Part shown: positions 1 through 5,554 of the stretch, one piece after another | Numbering within the stretch: position 1 is the first letter of the stretch | How the letters are laid out: every line of letters starts with the position of its first letter | Source of the DNA: Marinilabilia sp964403175 | Lineage (GTDB): Bacteria; Bacteroidota; Bacteroidia; Bacteroidales; Marinilabiliaceae | Assembly: GCA_964403175.1 (NCBI GenBank) | Contig: CAYOFH010000152.1 | Coordinates: 1-8,115 of the forward strand | Length of the DNA: 8,115 nucleotides | Reading direction: 5' to 3' | Made by a program: the position numbers and the translations under genes | The notes under the pieces: model-generated | Database searches by the model: none | The model's input: the letters and a program-made list of their open reading frames with translations, nothing else | What the model was told of the DNA's origin: nothing

Positions 1-49
1 TTTTAATGATCTTTTTGAGTTCATACTTTTGGCTTATACCAACAAATAT

Positions 50-77
50 AAAAAATTTTAGGGGGATAAAAGACCCT
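50..77 (-). terminator. Possible terminator after the GH9 pseudogene
   Basis: About 50 bases past the stop on the minus strand, AGGG (77-74) can pair with CCCT (63-60) across a 10-base loop, followed by AAAA and a TTTTTT run (55-50). The stem is short, so this is only a weak candidate. Confidence 0.3.
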
Positions 78-126
78 TTGGTGATGCCTGTTATGGTTTT
101 GCTCAGATAATATGGTTAATCATAAT

Positions 127-1242
127 CTAATTAACAACTACTTTCTGAGAAAAACCTCCGTTATCAGAATCAAAGACAATAAAGTAGGTACCAGAATCCA
201 ATGACGACACATCTATAGTTTCCTCTCCCATTCCCAGACCTTCCTGTAATACAACCCCTTTAAGATTCACTATTCGGTAAGAAAATTCCTTTGCAAAGGA
301 ATTCCTAACGAACAGATCACTTTTTACAGGGTTGGGCCATAAAGTAAATCTCCGACTGTCTGATTCGGTATCAATATGGTATTGGTTTCACAATCGGCAG
401 GATCAACAACCGGCTGCCGTCCTGTATTTCCTCCTGAACAAACACCACAAACATCAATAGAAGCTTCACCGTTAAGATCACCATTGCAATCGTAAGAATA
501 ATCCGCAAGATTGGCAAGCAACCCAATGTAATTCATCTGATAACCACAGCTGATCTCAGTAACTGACCATGAATTTAAAGGCCATGAATTGTTAAAATCT
601 TTATAGGATTTCTGGCCGGGCTGATCTTTGGGAGGCATAATATCCACTGCGTTACAGGCTTGATTGTTTACCGCTGAACCATAATTTCCCGGGCAGCATC
701 CATCCCAATCGTATGAAGGATTAGGGCCTCCGGTAAGAAAGCCGGGTGCCGGGCCATAAGTAAACTCCCCCACCCTGTCCCACAATGAGGAACCATCGGA
801 AAACCAGACCGCTGATAGAAGAAAGTTCGAACAGCATGCTTCAAAACCTCCTTATTCACTGCCGGAGAAATCCGAAACTCAAAAGAACGCACATTATTGT
901 CCACATCCATAACGTAATAACTCCCCACATCCGAAACTTCCAAGAAATCGAACCACCAGACCTGATCCCCAAAAGAAGGATCGGTATTACCCTATTCCAC
1001 ATTTGGGGTGATCCCGAAAAAACAACTTCTTCTGATTCAGAATCAATCAACTGATAACTGGTCCCTGGAGTGAAAGACTCACTGGCATCGAAACCCACTT
1101 GTGGGTTTCGGATTACGGCTTTTTTGGGTGCATCCGGCAAATATCCAAACTGATCTACTACAATAAAATCAGATGGAGTTTGAGCCTCAGGAAACGATAC
1201 TCCCAAAAGAAAAATCATCAAAAAAGAAGCAAACAACTTCAT
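127..1242 (-). pseudogene. GH9 endoglucanase pseudogene with T9SS tail, catalytic core deleted
   Basis: Remnant of a secreted family 9 cellulase. The ATG at 1242 opens a Sec signal peptide (MKLFASFLMIFLLGVSFPEA) and a CelD_N Ig-like domain (IVVDQFGYLPDAPKKAVI). Near 990 the frame shifts; adding one G to the GGG run would give NRGNTDPSFGDQVWWFDF, the family text. After HAVRTFFYQRSGF (near 800) the next recognisable text, one frame over, is SDGSSLWDRVGEFTYGPAPG, which belongs to the end of the catalytic domain, so about 350-400 codons with the DAGD motif are gone. The acid Glu survives in SVTEISCGYQ. A Cys-rich segment (DCNGDLNGEASIDVCGVCSG) follows. A third shift near 372 leads into LWPNPVKSDLF and a standard type A sorting tail ending SQKVVVN. 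Domain calls are firm; exact lesion sites are inferred. Confidence 0.85.
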
Positions 1243-1267
1243 AACTTAGGATTTTTATTGATTGTAC

Positions 1268-1471
1268 TTAATTCTGTAAATCATCAATAACCAAAAGCCA
1301 GTCTTTGCCATTTCCTGCTTCAACCGGATCAAACCTCGTTTCGCCCTGATTGGCATAGGATTCTCCTTTTATAACAATGCCATTAGAGGGATTGAACCAC
1401 CTATAAATGAGTTCATCACCCTTTTCTTTCAAATTCAATTTCACAGCTTGTCCAATGGAAGAATATGCCAG
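1268..1471 (-). pseudogene. 3' remnant of a DUF4038-type hydrolase (putative collagen-binding domain)
   Basis: The frame continuing from the transporter fragment changes identity near 1471. AYSSIGQAVKLNLK, DELIYRWFNPSNG, NQGETRFDPVEAGNGKDW and LLVIDD form the small beta domain that ends DUF4038/apiosidase-like secreted hydrolases (Pfam collagen-bind_2, PF12904; characteristic WF(D/N)P..G and GNG.DW.L..DD). The upstream catalytic barrel of several hundred residues is absent. It ends at TAA 25 bases before the GH9 start, so the parent gene and GH9 were probably one operon of plant- or algal-glycan enzymes. The fusion with the transporter head looks like the product of a deletion whose ends share the FLL/AY region. 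As it stands it has no start of its own. Confidence 0.65.
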
Positions 1472-1674
1472 CAAAAAACTTCGCCCGTTTTCACCGAAGC
1501 TTACTAATGTGAATGCAAAAAATAAAGATAAAAAAAATTCCAATTACATAATCCCAGTAAAACAATTCGAATCGCCATGATTTTTCAGCAAGTTTTTGTG
1601 TATCATGATCCCCAACACAACATGGTTATTACACAAAAAATCACGACTAACGAGTACGATTGCAAAACAAACAT
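1472..1674 (-). pseudogene. 5' remnant of a DMT/GRP-family sugar transporter
   Basis: From the ATG at 1674 the frame reads MFVLQSYSLVVIFCVITMLC then WGS, the first membrane helix of a Bacteroidota GRP/RhaT-like sugar transporter, an inner-membrane DMT-superfamily symporter. A stop follows at once. One frame over it resumes as TQKLAEKSWRFELFYWDYVI, consistent with about 5 bases lost near 1602-1605 (family consensus WGSWANTQKLA). A second shift at the run of eight A on the plus strand (1530-1537) leads into LSLFFAFTLVSFGENGRSFL. The text then runs into an unrelated domain, so only about 68 of the family's 330-odd codons remain. It is certainly non-functional as written. Identification rests on remembered family sequence. 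It is co-oriented with deoC, consistent with a former sugar or deoxyribose uptake role. Confidence 0.7.
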
Positions 1675-2034
1675 AATTTATTTTTTTGATGAGGCAAAAC
1701 TTCAATAGTCCGTTAATATTTTTCGGAGAAATGAATTAGCGTGAACTATTCATAAATTATCTCCTACGATGTTTAACTCCCGCCTAAATACAGTCGTCCT
1801 CAATAAATTTGACTTGAAAATAAATAATTATTCCCTTCATCAAATTTCTTTGCGGTTGTCAGTTTTTATTGGCATTCGACCCGTCTCATAAGAAAAACTT
1901 ACGAATAGAACAAGCTAGAAATCAAATACAAACATTTACACTATCACTGCTTAATTACTAGAATTAGAAGAAAATAATCTGGCTGTTAAAAAAAGGATTC
2001 ATCTTAACATACAATCCAAAATCAACAACAAAGA
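1675..2034. other. Non-coding stretch between the deoC terminator and the transporter remnant
   Basis: About 360 AT-rich bases with stops in all frames on both strands and no recognisable gene. It contains repeat copy B (1827-1898). Weaker similarity to the sequence beside copy A may extend another 70 bases toward lower coordinates (about 1755-1826 against 5400-5473). No RNA gene, CRISPR array or convincing promoter is visible. It may be the wreckage of a gene. Confidence 0.55.
1827..1898 (-). repeat. Degenerate dispersed repeat, copy B
   Basis: Partner of 5474-5546, sharing four colinear exact blocks (1834-1843, 1846-1855, 1863-1872, 1884-1891). It reads TTAKKFDEGNN on the minus strand against ASAKKIDEGYN in copy A, but soon meets a stop and is the more decayed copy. 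It lies roughly 150 bases upstream of the transporter remnant's ATG. It could be a shared relic of a duplicated gene, an old mobile element end, or a leader element. Confidence 0.55.
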
Positions 2035-2076
2035 AAAGAAAAAGTCTGCCTGTTGTCTTAACTATTAACACAACAG
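2035..2076 (-). terminator. Rho-independent terminator after deoC
   Basis: On the minus strand, starting 31 bases past the deoC stop, CTGTTGT pairs with ACAACAG (2076-2070 with 2056-2050). A G-G mismatch and a further TTAA/TTAA pairing close on a TAG loop. After a 6-base spacer comes a T-rich tract (TTTTTCTTTT, about 2044-2035). The stem is AT-rich, but geometry and position suit an intrinsic terminator that would separate deoC from the remnants downstream. Confidence 0.65.
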
Positions 2077-2106
2077 ATTAAGTCGCTGTGGAGCTTCTCC
2101 TTGCGG

Positions 2107-2823
2107 TCATTTTCCAAATCTTTTAACGGCATCTTCAAGCATAACAGCAGTGGCTGTAGCCCCGCACCTTGTAGCTCCGGTATTTTGTACAGCAATTAAA
2201 TCGTCGAGTGTTCTAACGCCTCCTGCCGCTTTCACTTTTACTTTTGGTCCTGAGTGTTTCCTCATCAAATTCAAATTGGGGATTGTGGCACCTGTATAAT
2301 TATAGTTTCCATCTGGTTGTTTCACAAAGCCAAAACCGGAAGATGTTTTCACATAATCGGCCTCAACTTTGGTACAGATCTCACAAAGTTTGATGATGTC
2401 TTCTTCGCGGCTCACATAATCCGTCTCAAAAATCACTTTTACAATCGCGTTCCCTGCATGACACGCATCTGTTACTGCTTTTATCTCTTTTTCAATATAA
2501 TCCCAATCACCGCCAAGGGCTTTACCAATATTGATAACCATATCAATTTCTACTGCCCCATCTTTAATGGCGTGCCCGGTTTCAAAAACCTTAACAGAAA
2601 TGGCACTGTTGCCTGCAGGAAAACCAATCACACAGCCTACCAAAACATCGGAACTCTTTAACAGTTCTGCAGCCTGTTTCACTGCATATGGTTTTACACA
2701 CACAGATGCCACATTGTACTTTCGGGCAACTTCACACTCCCTTTTTAAGTCGGCATCCGTGAGTGTAGGGTGAAGAATTGAATGGTCAATCATCTTGGCC
2801 AATTCTAAAACTTTTGCATTCAT
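2107..2823 (-). CDS. deoC: Deoxyribose-phosphate aldolase
   Basis: Class I aldolase that cleaves 2-deoxy-D-ribose 5-phosphate to acetaldehyde and glyceraldehyde 3-phosphate in the cytoplasm, the last step of deoxynucleoside sugar catabolism. From the ATG at 2823 the protein has 238 residues, typical of the shorter bacterial form. Visible DeoC motifs are MIDHSILHPTLT (11-22), GCVIGFPAG (63-71), EIDMVIN with Asp94, KVIFET (129-134), the Schiff-base Lys159 in YVKTSSGF, and the second active-site Lys198 in VKAAGGVRT. A GTG 12 codons upstream would add an Asn-rich tail absent from the family, so I prefer the ATG. The gene is intact, lies 165 bases after the GH9-like gene, and ends before a hairpin terminator. 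The co-oriented transporter remnant downstream suggests a former sugar uptake and catabolism pair. Confidence 0.95.
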   Translation of the reverse strand: MNAKVLELAKMIDHSILHPTLTDADLKRECEVARKYNVASVCVKPYAVKQAAELLKSSDVLVGCVIGFPAGNSAISVKVFETGHAIKDGAVEIDMVINIGKALGGDWDYIEKEIKAVTDACHAGNAIVKVIFETDYVSREEDIIKLCEICTKVEADYVKTSSGFGFVKQPDGNYNYTGATIPNLNLMRKHSGPKVKVKAAGGVRTLDDLIAVQNTGATRCGATATAVMLEDAVKRFGK

Positions 2824-2988
2824 AAGATTTATATTAAAATTTATAAATTGATTATTCACTTATTGAATAGCCCGTTAAGTTTTTATTAATAGCCTTTGAA
2901 TCAGCTATTTGCAACCAAAGGGGTTTTTGTGTTAAAATGCAGATTTTCAAAATTATATGATTCATCTTACATCTTATCTCTAAAAATC

Positions 2989-4979
2989 TTACGGTCTATT
3001 GCTTATTCTAACAATGGCTGATAACCATGAAGCTGAATGCGGTATCCAGTCTTCATCGGTAAATGAAAAAGGACCGTCATTTTCTTGTTTAGGAGTCACA
3101 TCATGCTTGAATTGTTCGCCTGTTGAAAAACCATTGCAGATGACTCCCCTGGTCCCGAACCAGGTCCCCGCCCAACGATTGCCGACACCAAACATCATGC
3201 TCGCCGGCATGGCAACATGGGCGGGTATATCAGCACTATAAATGACACTACCTTTCAAAGACTCCTTTGTTATGCCACTATTGAGACCCGCCAACCATTG
3301 AAGGTTTCCGTAGGCAATCCTTTTCAGTTTAGGTTCGTCCAGAAAATCAGCAAGCTCAAAAGCTAAAGCAGCCGTAAATCCGTAAATGGCATTGGTGCCA
3401 TGAAATGTCCCGCAAAACCAAAGGGGGCCCTCCTTTCCAAAAACACCGAGGGGTACAATCCCAAATGGATTACTTTCACAAGCCGGGATTAGATAACCGT
3501 AGGCAAAGTATTCCAGTGCCTCACGCCATTTGGGGGCATCCTTATGATGGGGCCACAGGCGGTACATTTCGATCAACGGCATCAAATAATTGGGGTAAAT
3601 TTCTCCTATATCGGCTCCGAATTCATTGTTTACAATACCATGTGTCCAGGATTTCTCACTATATGGCAGGGATTTAAACTCATAGAAATGTCCCCAAAAG
3701 CCATGCTCTGCTTTTTCCGCTGATATTTGCCGCTCAATAATCTGCCTCGCAATGTTGATCGCTATTAATTTAAATTGCGTTTCTCCTGCCTTCCAAAGAT
3801 CAATACATGCCTGACACAGCATCAACAGATGCCTGGTTTGCCATTCGTCTGCCGGGATTTTTACGTCTTCCGGAATCCCCCGTTGGAAACGACTGAAGCC
3901 ATAATCNNNNNNNNNNNNNNNNNNNNNNNNNNNNNNNNNNNNNNNNNNNNNNNNNNNNNNNNNNNNNNNNNNNNNNNNNNNNNNNNNNNNNNNNNNNNNN
4001 NNNNNNCCGGGATTTTTACGTCTTCCGGAATCCCCCGTTGGAAACGACTGAAGCCATAATCTCCCATAGGCTTGGCCTTCTTCGCCAGCCAGTTCATCGT
4101 TGATAGAGCAGTAGATTTATACTTGTCCTTCCTTTTTAGATATTTTGCCGGCAGCACTCTGTATGCCCTTGTCAGGGCCACTACTGCTTTCACTGCATCC
4201 GATGGTAAAACAACATCTTCATGCCCATGTAAATCATGAGTCATTGCCCCGGTTGGGTAACCTCTTTCTATTGCTTCCTCATAAAGCATGACTAAATAAT
4301 CGCAGCCCACGGTTATCTGATAGCAAATTCTGTCAAGCACCTGCTGTTCCAGTTTATGGGATTTTAACTCTACCACTTCCTCAAGGGCGATAATCATGGC
4401 ACTTTGAGCAGGACTCTCCACCCACAGCGTTCCTGCATCCATCCAGCCAGCACCTACATTGGTAAACTTACTGCGACGTTCGAGCATATCTGCAGCTGCC
4501 AATTCCACAGTGCTATTCCAAAGAATGTCCTTTTGTATGGTCAAATTGCTCCCTAAAAAAATCATTATTTCCCCTGAAAGCACCTCAACATTAAAAACGC
4601 CATATAACCCAAGCTCATCAAATTCACATATCCACCAATGGCTTTTCCATATCTCTCCCCAATATTTAAAAGCAGATCTATATTCGTTTTTTCCTTCTAC
4701 AGATATTAGCCTGGCAAAAGTCCCCTCTTGCAAAAGTTCCTTTTCAGGCATCCGAATCAATAACTTAATTGGCCAACCCGGTTCATATCCGATCTGTGAA
4801 TAAAGAAGCCCCGCAACTCCATTTTTTAAATCCTTGATTTCGCCTAAAAAGCCAAACTCCGGCTTACTTCCTTCCTCTCTTTTACTGAAATCACAACCAC
4901 CAACAGCCGGAGCTGCCATTAATGCCGATAAAGAAACTACTGTGGTTTTTAAAAATCCCCTTCTTGAACTCTTTTGCAT
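2989..4979 (-). CDS. GH9-like Tat-exported lipoprotein (split by a false assembly gap)
   Basis: After merging the duplicated 55 bases around the N-run, this is one 611-residue protein related to glycoside hydrolase family 9. Residues 5-11 (SRRGFLK) form a twin-arginine signal, followed by a hydrophobic stretch and a VGGC lipobox at Cys29, so it is probably folded in the cytoplasm, exported by Tat and lipidated. An Ig-like CelD_N-type domain follows (VAGLLYSQIGYEPGWPIKLL), then an all-alpha catalytic-type domain. GWMDAGT (Asp181-Thr184) sits where GH9 enzymes have DAGD, so the usual second Asp is Thr. The expected C-terminal acid is present as Glu591 in TDEDWIPHSASWL. The ATG at 4979 is preferred over the TTG one codon upstream. 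The C-terminus looks complete. It is followed by deoC after 165 bases. Family placement is by motif recognition; the substrate is unknown and activity uncertain because of Thr184. Confidence 0.85.
3852..3906. repeat. Left copy of a 55-base exact duplication at the gap (artefact)
   Basis: These 55 bases are identical to 4007-4061 on the other side of the N-run. Both copies encode the same residues, DYGFSRFQRGIPEDVKI, of the GH9-like protein. An overlap of exactly 55 bases at two contig ends is what a de Bruijn assembler with k=55 leaves behind. Sequence leftward continues the protein as PADEWQTRHLLMLC. I treat it as an unmerged contig overlap, not a biological repeat. Confidence 0.95.
3907..4006. 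other. Assembly gap of exactly 100 N
   Basis: A run of exactly 100 N, a conventional scaffolding placeholder rather than a measured gap size. It lies inside the GH9-like gene. Removing it together with one of the flanking 55-base copies (155 bases in all) brings the two frames into register, so no real sequence appears to be missing here. Confidence 0.99.
4007..4061. repeat. Right copy of the 55-base exact duplication at the gap (artefact)
   Basis: Identical to 3852-3906, directly abutting the N-run. On the high-coordinate side the protein frame arrives as KKAKPMG and enters this copy without a break; continuing from the left copy then extends it to the natural stop at 2989. Confidence 0.95.
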
Positions 4980-5011
4980 CAATGTAAAATATATTTAAAT
5001 TATTGGTTCCT

Positions 5012-5164
5012 TTAAAACCATTTTATTTTTTTATCAATCCCATTTCCCCTATCGACTGAAGCCTGAAGAACAGAAAGACCTTTTCGATAAGTTGACAGGC
5101 AGCCTGAAATAATTGATCCTACACCCATCATTTTCTTGAAAAATCTCTGAATTACCGGGTGCAT
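5012..5164 (-). CDS. Possible 50-residue small ORF upstream of the GH9-like gene
   Basis: An ATG-initiated frame of 50 codons whose stop is 33 bases before the GH9-like start. The N-terminus reads MHPVIQRFFKKMMGVGSI and continues ISGC, which resembles a short lipoprotein signal (basic n-region, brief hydrophobic stretch, ISGC lipobox near Cys22); the rest is basic and unrecognised. It could be a tiny lipoprotein, a leader ORF, a relic of a lost gene's signal peptide, or chance. There is no clear ribosome binding site, though Bacteroidota often lack one. I cannot name a homologue. Confidence 0.2.
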   Translation of the reverse strand: MHPVIQRFFKKMMGVGSIISGCLSTYRKGLSVLQASVDRGNGIDKKIKWF

Positions 5165-5473
5165 TGAAGGTCATTTTGTGAAAATTATTGCTTCTCTATA
5201 TTCCCTGCTCCGGAATATAACAAACAAGCTCTAATTCACATTATCTCCAAATTGTGACCGCTTTTAGATTTTCAAAAACAAAAACGAGTCAAGTATATTA
5301 AATAAAAATACCTTAACAATCCTGCCCCGTCTGGTTCAAATGATTTATCGAAAAAGTGATTGAGTCGGCCAGGAGCGACAAGAAGTGATTTACATTTAAA
5401 TTGCCATCATATCTTTCATGGTCGTATTGAACCTGCCTTTGACGTCAGGCTGGCTAGCAAACCTGCTCGTTTC

Positions 5474-5546
5474 ATTATATCCTTCATCAATCTTCTTTGC
5501 GGATGCCTTTTTTATTGGTAGTTAAACATCTCATAAACAAAAAAAC
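5474..5546 (-). repeat. Degenerate dispersed repeat, copy A
   Basis: This segment aligns with 1827-1898 through four exact colinear blocks of 8-10 bases: ccttcatcaa, ttctttgcgg, tttttattgg and tctcataa. Offsets between the copies are nearly constant (3647, 3647, 3646, 3645), so only two single-base indels are needed. The copy begins 9 bases downstream of the GH31 stop codon. Read on the minus strand, the two copies give ASAKKIDEG here and TTAKKFDEG in the other, with synonymous or conservative changes, which hints that both descend from a coding sequence. No terminal inverted repeats or transposase are seen. The family is unknown to me. Confidence 0.6.
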
Positions 5547-5554
5547 AGACGAGG

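Larger units (their letters stand above)
4980..5554. other. Long intergenic stretch between GH31 and the GH9-like gene
   Basis: About 575 bases with no recognisable full gene, unusually long for co-oriented neighbours. It contains repeat copy A (5474-5546), an open 41-codon frame without a start codon (5521-5396, minus strand) and a 50-codon ATG frame (5164-5012, minus strand). I see no rRNA, tRNA or CRISPR structure. A GCCT...AGGC inverted repeat around a TGACGTCA core lies near 5437-5450, but no T-run follows it. No promoter matching the Bacteroidota TTG/TAnnTTTG consensus stands out upstream of the GH9-like gene. The stretch may hold decayed gene remains. Confidence 0.6.

Noticed and set aside
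785..1054. Plus-strand frame over the GH9 remnant
   Set aside because: It lies opposite the Ig-like domain coding sequence and matches no family I recognise.
127..1242. Programmed ribosomal frameshifting as the explanation for the split GH9 gene
   Set aside because: Three shifts plus a missing catalytic core cannot yield a working enzyme, and no slippery site with a downstream stem is apparent.
2888..2909. Inverted repeat AATAGC/GCTATT between the GH9-like gene and deoC as a terminator
   Set aside because: The stem is short and AT-rich with no T-run on either side.
2948..2955. TAATTTTG on the minus strand as a Bacteroidota -7 promoter box for deoC
   Set aside because: It matches TAnnTTTG, but no TTG lies at the expected -33 spacing and the region is AT-rich, so a chance match is likely.
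3775..4059. Plus-strand frame running across the N-run
   Set aside because: It is the antisense shadow of the GH9-like gene and includes unknown bases; the minus strand gives a coherent protein family.
3852..4061. Direct repeat flanking the gap as a target-site duplication or recombination repeat
   Set aside because: Exact identity over 55 bases beside a 100-N placeholder, plus frame restoration on merging, fits an assembly overlap far better.
5399..5524. Hydrophobic plus-strand reading opposite repeat copy A (ISFMVVLNLPLTSGW and onward) as a membrane protein
   Set aside because: Differences between the two repeat copies are nonsynonymous in this reading but conservative on the minus strand, so it is probably a shadow.
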